Shown: positions 56,901 to 64,000 of the stretch, piece by piece | How positions within the stretch are numbered: position 1 is the stretch's first letter | Layout of the letters: the number at the start of each line of letters is the position of its first letter | DNA from: Lachnospiraceae bacterium | GTDB lineage: Bacteria; Bacillota; Clostridia; Lachnospirales; Lachnospiraceae | Direction of reading: 5' to 3' | NCBI GenBank assembly: GCA_014804795.1 | Contig: JAAUZC010000036.1 | Span: 62,001 to 126,000, forward strand | DNA: 64,000 bases | The notes under the pieces: generated by a model | What the model saw: the letters and a program-made list of their open reading frames with translations, nothing else | The model's database searches: none | What the model was told of the DNA's origin: nothing | Program-made: the position numbers and the translations under genes

Positions 56901-59900
56901 GCCGGGAATCGACAACACGGAGCGCGGATTAGAGTTTGCATATAGTGAGGAGCAGCCTGGCGAAAGCAGTTTTGCTTCGGTGGAAGCGTCTGTTTTCGCG
57001 GGCGGCGTGATCGGCGGCAACAGTTGGAACACGAAACTGTTATTGGAGAACATAAATAACCAGGTGAGGGTGACAGGAACGGACAGCGTGACCTATGGCT
57101 ATATCAGTAGCCATGTGCATGATAAAGGTGACGGTGAAAAACAGGATACATTCTCTTTTGCAGGGGGCATCATTGGATTGGTTACGCCGGAAGCAGAAAT
57201 TGTTTCCTGCGGCAACAGCAATGCCGGAGGTGTGGATGGAAAAGGTACATACTCAGGCGGTATTGCAGAAGTAAATCTGGGGAAGATCCGGAAATGTACG
57301 GTAAGTTCTGTCAGCGGTGTGAGCTATTACGGCGGTATAGCAGGGCTGAACACAAACGACGGCACCATAAAGGATTGTCACTTAAACGGCCAAATCAGCG
57401 GCGAGGGCCATCTGGGCGGTATTGTAGTATGTAATGAAAGCGTTATCCAAAATTGTACAGTAGGTAACTACAGCGCGGGAAACGAGAGCGCAGTCATTGG
57501 GGACGGTGAATACATCGGCGGTATTGCGGCGGTCAGCCGGGTGAAAGAGCCTTATCATAATGAGATAACGAATTGCTCAGTGCATTCCAGTATCGGTGCA
57601 GAGAATCTGGGAGAAGCTGTCGGCGGTCTGGTTGGAAGATATGAAGGAGGAACGCTGAATAAATGCAGTGTCCGCAGTTCTGCTCAGGATATTGATATTA
57701 CCATTTGCGGAGCTGACCGTGTAGGAGGAATCGCCGGAGCTATTTACGCTGATTTGGATATGAATGCAACCAGCGTTTCCAATTATGCAGAGGTAAAGGC
57801 TACAGGGACAGCGGGCGGTATCGGAGGATATCTGGCTCCGGGTGTGTCTGTTATTGAATGCCAGAACGCTGGTGTGGTCAGGTCAACGGGAAATCTGGCA
57901 GGAGGAATTGTGCCCGAGATTCAGGAAAACAGTACGGTGAGAGGGTGCCGGAATTATGGAAATGTTGAAGCAGTGTGCATGACGGCAGGCGGTATCGCAG
58001 CTAAAAATAATGGTATAATAGAGAGCTGTATCATGAGCAGCGAGTCAGAAGGCATTTTAATAACCGGAGTAGGCGCTATTGGCGGCATTGCCGGGGAAAA
58101 CCAGGGAGAAGTTAAAGGATGCAGCATCAGCGGAGATGTAACGGTTCGTGACATCAATGCTTCCGGCAAAGACTGCGCGATTGGCGGTATTGTCGGCAGG
58201 AATACAGGAATAATATCAGATTCGGTGGCGGAAGTCGATGATTCTAATGACAGGCGGCCGAAAGTTACTACTTTGTCAAATGGCAGCTATCTGGGCGGTA
58301 TTGCGGGTACGAATATGCCGGGCGTGATTGGTACAGATACAGGAAAGGTTGAAGGTTGTGCCGCAAAACTTGATGTGAGCTTGAGCGTTGGTCAGAGCGG
58401 GACGATTGGCGGCGCCGTAGGGGCTAATGGCGGATCGGTCAGCGAAGTTACATTCTCGGGTATAGTAAGCGGAACGGCAGGAAGTCAGTATGGAACAGGC
58501 GGGATTGCCGGCAGAAATGAGTTTGGGAATACAGCAGGCAGTATCTCAGGCTGTATATTGAGCAACGGTACTGTAAGAGCCGAATCAAGGGATACAGGAT
58601 TCGGAGGCCATAATGATTCCATAAAAGGCGTTTATGTGGGCGGCATCTGCGGCGTGAATCCGGATGAAGGAAGCATCACAGGATGCTCGTTGGAAGGCGG
58701 GAGCGATGTGTTGGGAGACTGCGGGTATGTGGGCGGTATTGTTGCCTATAATCTCGGAAAACTGAGCAAGAATAAACCTAAGGAGGACGATGATAAGCCG
58801 AGAATCCATAATATGGATAATAGTACCAATAGTACCAACAAGTGCGTTATGGGCGGAATTGCCGGTTATAATGGCGTTTCCGGTATATTGGAAGATTGCG
58901 CTACAGGCAAATGGGAAATCAATAATGAGATGAACGGTGATACACTGGAGACATATCCTACCGGCGGCATCATCGGAAGCAATAAGTCAGTTTATGATCA
59001 GAGCAATCTGGTGAATTACGCTAACGTACGTGGCAACTGGATGACCGGCGGCATCATTGGACAGCAGTTTACGGAGGCGAGCGGTGGATTCACAATAGAA
59101 AACTGCAGGAATTACGGAGAGGTAACCGGAAATATCCGCTGTGCAGGCGGTATTATCTCGGACTGGCGTGGTCAGAGCGGCAGAGTACGGGAAAGCATTA
59201 ATAAGGGAAAGATTGTGATACTGCATAATGATGGAAGAAATGCGGCTGGCGGAATTATCGGAAGCGGTTACAATGGTACGGAGACTGCTATTACCATTGA
59301 GAGATGCGGCAATGAGGGGGATGTTTATCATTCTGAAGATCAGGATAATAAAGAGGGGAGAGCAGGCGGCATTTTTGGAGTTTATAATTCTTTGGCAGCA
59401 GCGATCAATCTTACCATTACGGATTGCTATAATGCGGCTTTCATTCAAAATGAGGGGACAGGCGATAGTAACGCTGTCAGTGCAGGGATTTTTGCCGGAG
59501 ATGAAAACGGTGGTACAGTAAATTTGACAATTCTTCGCTGCGTCAATTACGGCAAGGGAACAGATACAGGAAAACCGTTTGCCGGAATTGTAAGCAGTAA
59601 AAGGTCGAGCGGCTCAAAGAGAGTGGAGCTGTGTTTAAATGTAGGGGAATGCTACGGAAACCAAACAGCTATTGCGTATAATATGCCGCACCATGACACG
59701 GAAGACAATAAGGGAAATTATTATTTTTCTAATCCCAGTGAAGTGGATTTTGGCTATAATGACATCAAGAGAGGGAGTCAGGCAGCAAAACTGAATGGTA
59801 ATGCTTTTGAGGAAATCAGCGGTAAAACATGGTTTGATACAGCTAATAACAGACTTTATCTCGCTCCGGATCGCAATAAATATATTCAGTTCACGAAAGT

Positions 59901-62900
59901 ATCAGGAACGTATCAGGCTGGAGGAAATAAAGAGCAGATTCTGGCGTTGAAAAACAACTTTAGTGCAGGGAGGGATCCATACGCGTTAATGGTTTACGGC
60001 ATGAATTCCGGCGTGTTCGAGGCTCCTTCTCAGGTCGTACTGGAGGAAACGGACGGTATTTATAAGGTGACCTATGAGGGACATCCGGATGTCATTTTCT
60101 GTACAGCCGGCTATGAACTGGAAATAGAGGGATATGTAGAAGCCAGCGGTACGTGGGAAGTATTAAAGAAAGAAGAGATAACGGATCCGACTAAAAACAC
60201 TTACACGATAGCAGAGGGGGATCTGTTTGAGGGGAAAGTGCAGACACAGTATACAGAGCTGAAAGCACGGGTAAGAGCTGTGAAAGCTGACGGATATGAC
60301 GGAATTACGCCGCATATCTCTGAGAATGAAAAAGATTATTCAGACTGGACAGAATCTGACAGATTAACGACAAAGCCTAAACTTCCGATGCCTCAGGTTC
60401 ATTTTGAGGTGACGGATGCGACGGATGAGGAGATGACAAACAGCAACCTCAATAACCGGATGCATGGTTACTGGGTTTTGGACAATGCGGAAGACTATAA
60501 AGATTATGGCGAGGATTGGGATATAGAGTTGCGTCTTGATAATACTCTGCTTAATGATGGGATTTCCGGTGGAAAGGTGAGATCAGATTGGGGATACTTT
60601 ACCAAGGCGGCTTCGAGCAGCAATGATAACAGAAGGACAGTTACAGCTTTCGCGAAACCTACTAATGCGGGGTCTCCCTATACTCAATCCGATACTTTTA
60701 TGGAAAGTTTATGCTGGTATCCGAGAGGAGCCACGCTAAAAGCGGAACATGTAAGCACTGATGGAGGGGGAGAATTTATCGGCACAAAAGCAGGTGAATT
60801 GAGCTATCGGTTCCTTATGAGACAGTCAGCGGGCAATTACAGGTATATTAATATCACCTGTATGGCAGAGTTGTGGTTGGATGGCAAGAAGCTGGGTGAA
60901 GGCACTGTGGTGCTGCCAAATCAGCAGGGAGAGGAATACTGTACGATAGATTTATCCTCTTTAGATCAGGATACAATACGGGAGCTTATAGAAAATATTG
61001 CCGAAAGCGACAGTGGTAAACCTGTAACAGTCTGCTTCTATCCATGGGAAGTGGGAAATGTTAAGTATTATGTAACAGATGATGAGACAAAAGAGATAAA
61101 AAGCAGAACCATACCGGAAGCTTATGAAAAGGCTGGTGAATCTGCGTTTAACAGCAGTTATCAGCAATTTACCCTGAACGGAATGACAGGATATAAGATG
61201 TATCCGATACCGGAAGCGGGGGATAACGTTATAACAGAAATGACGGATGACGGTACGATAAAATATACCCTGTACTGGGATGGGACCGCAGATAATAACG
61301 GTACAATTACACCTTCCAGTGGGGATGCTTATAAAAATGCGGAATACGTAGTTACGGTAACCGGCAAAACCGGGGACACGGAGGTGATGCTGCATCAGGA
61401 GACCATAAAAGTTGATGATAATACGCCGCCTGCAGTGACATTGACAGAAAATAACTGGAAATATGAACAGCTTGTTCTGAATGTGGAGCGTCTCGGGGGA
61501 GTGAGCGAAGGTATCCATTATATTGGTGCATCATCCGAAGAAACATATAATATTCCGATCCGTCTGAGCAGCATATCCAAACCGAATGCGAAACTTCGTG
61601 ACAGGAATACGGTTGTATTCCTGGTTGACTGGGTGAAGTCTGCGGAGGACGGTGTGATCGGATACAGGATCATTATGACCGGAAAGGATGCGAACGGAAA
61701 CTCTATCAAGACGATTACGCATGATGTGACGGGAAAAGATGCCGTAAATGCAGAGATAGATTTGGATGATGCGGCGTATGTGGCTTTGAGCGGGGCAAAA
61801 GAAATAGAATTCTCTATTGTGGTTCTGAGTGATCCTGATGACATCGGTCATCTGGATTCCAGAGAAAGCCGGAAAGAACATTGCACGATACCCGAAAGGC
61901 TGCCTGAACCGGATGAGATGCCGAAGCTTAAACAGGCAGATGGGACAGAGGCTAAACCGGAGGATGCTTTGACGCCTGAAAAATTTGCGGAGCTGAGACT
62001 GCATCTTGAAGATTCTGATGCGTCATCAGAGGATGCGGCTTATCAGATAGAATATTTTGTCGCAGATAAGGATGCGCAGGTGATGGGCGGCCTGCCTGCC
62101 GATTGGAAACAAAACGGCGGAGAGAGGCCGGAATTGAATTCTGAGAAAGGAATTTATATCAGTAAAGAGCCGGATGCGATGACCGGTAATCTGAGATCAG
62201 CAATTTATGTGCTGAATCAGCTGGGCAGTCCTTTCAATGCAGAGCAGGCCGGAAGAATGCTGTGGTACAGAGTCCGCGAGGTATCGAACAGTAAAATCAG
62301 TTCGCCTTGGACTGTGTGGGAGAGCATTACATTACCGAAAGTGCTGCTTGAGCCTGTGGTGATACCGGAGGGTCAGACAGCTGATAGGGAATGCGTATAT
62401 ACAATAAACGGAGTGGAAAATGAGGCCAATGTAATAACAATGCGCCAGCCTAAACTTGGTTTTGCTCCTGTTCTGTTTGCTAAGGGATATGCGATCAATA
62501 TTACGGAGGCCGATAGAATAAAGCATGAGTTTAACGAAACTAACGGTCAGATAGAGGAGAAAGAAGTGCCGGGCGCACAACACAGCTATACGTTGGAAAA
62601 GACAGCATCGCCGGAAGGAGCAGAGTCACTTGTTCTGAAAGAGGGTGGCACAGAGATTGAGGTGGAATTTGAGGAAACATCTGCGAGCGGTGAGACAATC
62701 CGGACCTTTAAACCGTTGTATACGATTGAGCACAGTTTCAAAATACAGGGTGGAACCGGTACATCAATTTATGCGATCACAACATCGGCGCGGCTTTGTT
62801 ACAGTATAAAGAATGGCACGATACAGGAAATCTGGCTGGAGCTGCCGGATGGCGAGACTTTGGCGGATGATGGCACCTCAGTCAGCAGCAATTCGTTTAT

Positions 62901-63264
62901 CGGTACGGCGACGGCGGATATTACAGTGATACCGCCCGACCCGGATAGATATGTTGTAAATGAGCTGACAAGATGGCAGAGGGATGCAACGAACACAGAG
63001 GAAATCAAGATCACAAATGAAAGTGTGGAGAGCACCTCGATAGCGGTTGCGGGTTATTTTGAAGACGAGTTGAACATGCAGCAGCTGAGTGATCAGGCAC
63101 TGCAATTGTTTGGACTGAGCAGGTTGCCGGAAGAGGAACTGCAGGAAGAAGCGGAGAAAGAGGAATCGGATTCAGAAAAGAGCGACGTGTCAGGAAATAA
63201 TGTGTTCGACAGCAACAATGACATTAGTGATGCGAAAAACCAGCGCGACCCAAGCGAATTTTGA
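53617..63264 (+). CDS. giant type IV prepilin-like GLUG-repeat surface protein
   Basis: A protein of about 3215 residues. After a short basic start (RKKHKFLRNN) comes the prepilin motif VGFTLTELIVTLAVS, with cleavage expected after Gly and a hydrophobic helix to about residue 45. Residues up to about 560 hold a pilin-like head and unassigned domains. From about 560 to 2030 there are dozens of 30-50-residue units built on GGIVGYN, GGIAGxN or GGIIG, typical GLUG-like beta-helix repeats. The last 1180 residues look like Fn3/Ig-type beta domains with an acidic Glu/Ser/Asp tail; there is no LPxTG. GTG at 53617 is chosen because the paralogue has ATG at the same place; the frame is open back to 53602. 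It is probably a surface adhesin exported by a type IV pilus-type machine. Confidence 0.85.
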   Translation: MRILRKKHKFLRNNVGFTLTELIVTLAVSAILLSVAVAGIVAWVHHADFVRNENYAETIYYAAQSELTRYRGNGQLAELAEYVEKENLVVPVEEIDPAIGVEYKGRLYYLKKDAGDVDEDSLLGGWLSDYIYDGSIMEGAICIEFDPMDGTVYSVSYSDRNVGFTYDEGNTAGEKVSLLKRAEDIRKKQRWGYYSVELSEAAPSAVGKTRLNRIELVNAEQLYLRWSLPRSYSGIRGFLSYTIEIYEKAQTAGEEDELKYTFTVKGSELKQKGSGDSITQATQEGDKLKYAVTCADANGDKFDFIAYMDENGEMYLVLDSVDYGVDPEKIVSETPGVSAPSFKTDAFRNSASVLQLFAEPEDIYVKLQASGKLYKASAKKQSNTSNTMFASMKETEAEYIYEIKNARHLYNIRYREAENGLALFASGKNLYYRQTADIVWLSDDEKLFHSTSAELGVPASGMKMKGLDGTDKCIPVGETAAISYFPAIPFLMGNSTLEVPERSRAYELMNFVLYQEDPNRPAADETEEPAAGETGKLGIIAENSGVIQRLTVTDVRAQGYENVGAVCGVNKGEGKVWNTTVSGKVTGIENVGGLVGLDKTNSVIPDGTNRVELLEEDLKKSSYINLINYAEVTGTGGKIGGIVGILGENGQIYLCENYGAVKGTETCAVYIGGISGYNKGLVQNCLSAPDDAPARNDDETLKRAELKGIFVGGIAGCNDGGVIKNSGTEKESKNLTGKRSDSYIIGYRYVGGIVGYNNGMADGEDRTTVGTLVNTDSGKTNKANVVGHDYVGGIVGANGKLEKSDEIGENITEAQKRAFETCEIEEKYSDQILVKGWTNEGLVEAVGSYESDGTTYDREGLYAGGIAGYNAGDLDGCTTRINTSSSGAQTLIEQVRLYGENASYVGGVTGYNIGYIYYKDETDETKTISVNSVVSGKKYVGGIVGYNGRAAEVSSSADVKNSGKIEKYALSGGYISGKAYVGGYAGLNTAENLLGGTLSANPNEVTADYFAGGVMGALILAPEESNTTAITVKCETNNFFGSITAENAFAGGYVGYTQLLKTGENAKVRAEALYGKVEGKSTQELAKTVLDERLEPGIDNTERGLEFAYSEEQPGESSFASVEASVFAGGVIGGNSWNTKLLLENINNQVRVTGTDSVTYGYISSHVHDKGDGEKQDTFSFAGGIIGLVTPEAEIVSCGNSNAGGVDGKGTYSGGIAEVNLGKIRKCTVSSVSGVSYYGGIAGLNTNDGTIKDCHLNGQISGEGHLGGIVVCNESVIQNCTVGNYSAGNESAVIGDGEYIGGIAAVSRVKEPYHNEITNCSVHSSIGAENLGEAVGGLVGRYEGGTLNKCSVRSSAQDIDITICGADRVGGIAGAIYADLDMNATSVSNYAEVKATGTAGGIGGYLAPGVSVIECQNAGVVRSTGNLAGGIVPEIQENSTVRGCRNYGNVEAVCMTAGGIAAKNNGIIESCIMSSESEGILITGVGAIGGIAGENQGEVKGCSISGDVTVRDINASGKDCAIGGIVGRNTGIISDSVAEVDDSNDRRPKVTTLSNGSYLGGIAGTNMPGVIGTDTGKVEGCAAKLDVSLSVGQSGTIGGAVGANGGSVSEVTFSGIVSGTAGSQYGTGGIAGRNEFGNTAGSISGCILSNGTVRAESRDTGFGGHNDSIKGVYVGGICGVNPDEGSITGCSLEGGSDVLGDCGYVGGIVAYNLGKLSKNKPKEDDDKPRIHNMDNSTNSTNKCVMGGIAGYNGVSGILEDCATGKWEINNEMNGDTLETYPTGGIIGSNKSVYDQSNLVNYANVRGNWMTGGIIGQQFTEASGGFTIENCRNYGEVTGNIRCAGGIISDWRGQSGRVRESINKGKIVILHNDGRNAAGGIIGSGYNGTETAITIERCGNEGDVYHSEDQDNKEGRAGGIFGVYNSLAAAINLTITDCYNAAFIQNEGTGDSNAVSAGIFAGDENGGTVNLTILRCVNYGKGTDTGKPFAGIVSSKRSSGSKRVELCLNVGECYGNQTAIAYNMPHHDTEDNKGNYYFSNPSEVDFGYNDIKRGSQAAKLNGNAFEEISGKTWFDTANNRLYLAPDRNKYIQFTKVSGTYQAGGNKEQILALKNNFSAGRDPYALMVYGMNSGVFEAPSQVVLEETDGIYKVTYEGHPDVIFCTAGYELEIEGYVEASGTWEVLKKEEITDPTKNTYTIAEGDLFEGKVQTQYTELKARVRAVKADGYDGITPHISENEKDYSDWTESDRLTTKPKLPMPQVHFEVTDATDEEMTNSNLNNRMHGYWVLDNAEDYKDYGEDWDIELRLDNTLLNDGISGGKVRSDWGYFTKAASSSNDNRRTVTAFAKPTNAGSPYTQSDTFMESLCWYPRGATLKAEHVSTDGGGEFIGTKAGELSYRFLMRQSAGNYRYINITCMAELWLDGKKLGEGTVVLPNQQGEEYCTIDLSSLDQDTIRELIENIAESDSGKPVTVCFYPWEVGNVKYYVTDDETKEIKSRTIPEAYEKAGESAFNSSYQQFTLNGMTGYKMYPIPEAGDNVITEMTDDGTIKYTLYWDGTADNNGTITPSSGDAYKNAEYVVTVTGKTGDTEVMLHQETIKVDDNTPPAVTLTENNWKYEQLVLNVERLGGVSEGIHYIGASSEETYNIPIRLSSISKPNAKLRDRNTVVFLVDWVKSAEDGVIGYRIIMTGKDANGNSIKTITHDVTGKDAVNAEIDLDDAAYVALSGAKEIEFSIVVLSDPDDIGHLDSRESRKEHCTIPERLPEPDEMPKLKQADGTEAKPEDALTPEKFAELRLHLEDSDASSEDAAYQIEYFVADKDAQVMGGLPADWKQNGGERPELNSEKGIYISKEPDAMTGNLRSAIYVLNQLGSPFNAEQAGRMLWYRVREVSNSKISSPWTVWESITLPKVLLEPVVIPEGQTADRECVYTINGVENEANVITMRQPKLGFAPVLFAKGYAINITEADRIKHEFNETNGQIEEKEVPGAQHSYTLEKTASPEGAESLVLKEGGTEIEVEFEETSASGETIRTFKPLYTIEHSFKIQGGTGTSIYAITTSARLCYSIKNGTIQEIWLELPDGETLADDGTSVSSNSFIGTATADITVIPPDPDRYVVNELTRWQRDATNTEEIKITNESVESTSIAVAGYFEDELNMQQLSDQALQLFGLSRLPEEELQEEAEKEESDSEKSDVSGNNVFDSNNDISDAKNQRDPSEF
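55270..59700 (+). repeat. GLUG-like repeat region within the giant gene
   Basis: Coding repeats of roughly 90-150 bases, each with a GGCGGNATT-type core for GGI plus GxxxGxN. The DNA copies are diverged, so the repeats are old, but local similarity could still allow slippage or recombination. Confidence 0.8.
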
Positions 63265-63349
63265 TGAAGTTCCGACAAAAATCTCAATTACCGGAGCAAA
63301 TAAAGTAAATTTCGTGCGGAACTCAAAACAGATATGCCATAAAAGAAAG

Positions 63350-63447
63350 AACTGCCGCAAAATAGAAGGATAGCGCAATATATGGTTATAAATCAGAGGA
63401 TGTTTGTACTATATATTGTATAAATCGGTTTTTGCGGCAGTTTTTTT
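63350..63447 (+). terminator. terminator between the two giant genes
   Basis: AACTGCCGCAAAA (63350-63362) pairs with TTTTGCGGCAGTT (63430-63442) and a T run follows. The large loop itself contains the inverse pair CAATATAT/ATATATTG. The right arm belongs to the duplicated leader, the left arm is found only after the first gene. Confidence 0.75.
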
Positions 63448-63524
63448 GTTGAAATTTATCATTTTCTTATTCAATTTGGCAGAACTTTCTTGTGTTGCTT
63501 TGGGGGAAATCTTACAAAAACCTA

Positions 63525-63553
63525 TTGCAAAATGATGCTTTTGTTGGTAAACT
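63525..63553 (+). promoter_or_regulatory. putative promoter of the second giant gene
   Basis: TTGCAA (63525-63530) and TAAACT (63548-63553), 17 bases apart, identical boxes to those at 53435. Confidence 0.5.
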
Positions 63554-63704
63554 ATAACCAATTCATAATTAATTTAAAGACAGGAGCAGATTGGCAGCTT
63601 TAAAAAGAATATTATCCTACTAAAGTCAGCAGTACATATTTTTGGGGGTAATTTTTTATTTGCAAAAAGTGGCAGTCGCTATGTCGATTTGGTTGTAAAG
63701 TGGT

Positions 63705-64000
63705 ATGAGGGTATTGAGAAAGAAGCATAAGTTCTTGAGAAACAATATAGGCTTTACGCTTACAGAGCTGATTGTTACGTTAGCGGTCAGCGCTGTTTTG
63801 CTGTCTGTAGCAGTGGCGGGGATTGTCGCATGGGTGCACCATGCGGATTTTGTGCGCAATGAAAACTATGCGGAAACGATCTACTATGCGGCGCAGTCCG
63901 AACTGACCAGATACCGCGGCAACGGCCAGCTCGCAGAACTGGCGGATTATGTCACGAAAAATGATTTGAAGGTTCCAGTTGAAGAGATAGCCCCGGAAAT
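63705..64000 (+). CDS. second prepilin-like paralogue (3' end outside window)
   Basis: The first 98 codons are seen. The ATG at 63705 lies in the same place as GTG 53617 of the first copy. The sequence is the same prepilin start (NIGFTLTELIVTLAVSAV) and pilin helix, with only a few changes up to about residue 80; then YVTKNDLKVPVEEIAPE replaces YVEKENLVVPVEEIDPA. The gene continues beyond the window, so its length and repeats are unknown. Confidence 0.85.
   Translation, partial: MRVLRKKHKFLRNNIGFTLTELIVTLAVSAVLLSVAVAGIVAWVHHADFVRNENYAETIYYAAQSELTRYRGNGQLAELADYVTKNDLKVPVEEIAPE

Larger units (their letters stand above)
63361..64000 (+). repeat. direct repeat, copy 2: leader and 5' end of the second giant gene
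   Basis: This matches 53281-53900 with an offset of about 10,080 bases. It includes the terminator arm, promoter, G tract (G5 instead of G7) and the prepilin coding region. The copies begin to differ in protein sequence after GQLAELA. The 440 bases between the two genes hold no other gene. Confidence 0.92.

Overview
The window looks like chromosome of a low-to-middle GC Gram-positive anaerobe of the Clostridia, most likely a Lachnospiraceae-type gut bacterium. This is an inference from gene content and synteny: HrcA/CIRCE heat-shock control, the ireB-ruvX-DUF1292 and trmR-trhP clusters, RNase J, type III glutamine synthetase, a lysine/alanine-rich DUF6465-like protein, and frequent TTG/GTG starts behind strong AGGAGG-type ribosome binding sites. 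No rRNA, tRNA, CRISPR array or intact transposase was seen.

Layout. 1-3.5 kb: the 3' part of a YhaM-type exonuclease, a 23S rRNA uracil methyltransferase and an LrgA/LrgB membrane pair. 3.5-10.6 kb: an AT-rich accessory island. It holds a tightly packed four-gene operon (C5-cytosine methyltransferase, ParB-like protein, SNF2-type helicase, DUF3883/PDDEXK-type nuclease) that reads as an ATP-dependent restriction-modification or defence system, flanked by decayed gene fragments. 10.7-16.8 kb: a flavin-reductase-like protein, a two-component system and an FtsX-type ABC transporter. 16.9-21.5 kb (minus strand): a heterodimeric ABC exporter and a PlsC-type acyltransferase. 21.6-25.9 kb: glycerol kinase, an aminotransferase, undecaprenyl-diphosphatase and a lysine-rich protein. 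26-30.5 kb: an mgl-type sugar ABC transporter with a small InlB-repeat membrane protein at its end. 30.6-35.7 kb: hrcA-grpE-dnaK-dnaJ behind a perfect CIRCE operator. 35.7-38.5 kb (minus strand): a GntR regulator, an ABC-2 transporter and a lipoprotein.

38.6-53 kb is housekeeping: prmA-rsmE, a cysteine desulfurase with thiI (4-thiouridine), an HPr/Crh-like protein, mtaB, ireB-ruvX-DUF1292, RNase J, ylbF, an MltG-like stub, trmR-trhP (tRNA U34 hydroxylation and methylation) and type III glutamine synthetase. 53-53.2 kb carries a previously unmarked type I toxin-antitoxin-like locus: a 28-residue holin-like peptide on the minus strand and a convergent short RNA with a consensus promoter. 53.3-64 kb is dominated by one gene of about 9.65 kb. 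It encodes a protein of about 3215 residues with a type IV prepilin N-terminus followed by dozens of GLUG-like repeats. A second paralogue with a nearly identical leader and N-terminus starts at 63.7 kb and runs off the window, so this is a tandem array of giant pilin-signal surface proteins.

Two structural themes cut across the genes. First, a family of hairpin-forming intergenic repeats occurs at four places (15.8, 24.3, 39.8 and 50.8 kb), always in the same orientation and always ending a few bases before the ribosome binding site of the next gene. Second, a perfect 20-bp inverted repeat lies across the ruvX stop codon. The most interesting loci are the giant prepilin array, the four-gene restriction-like operon, the type I toxin-antitoxin-like locus and the repeat family. 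Functions are inferred from recognised motifs and gene order; no database search was possible.
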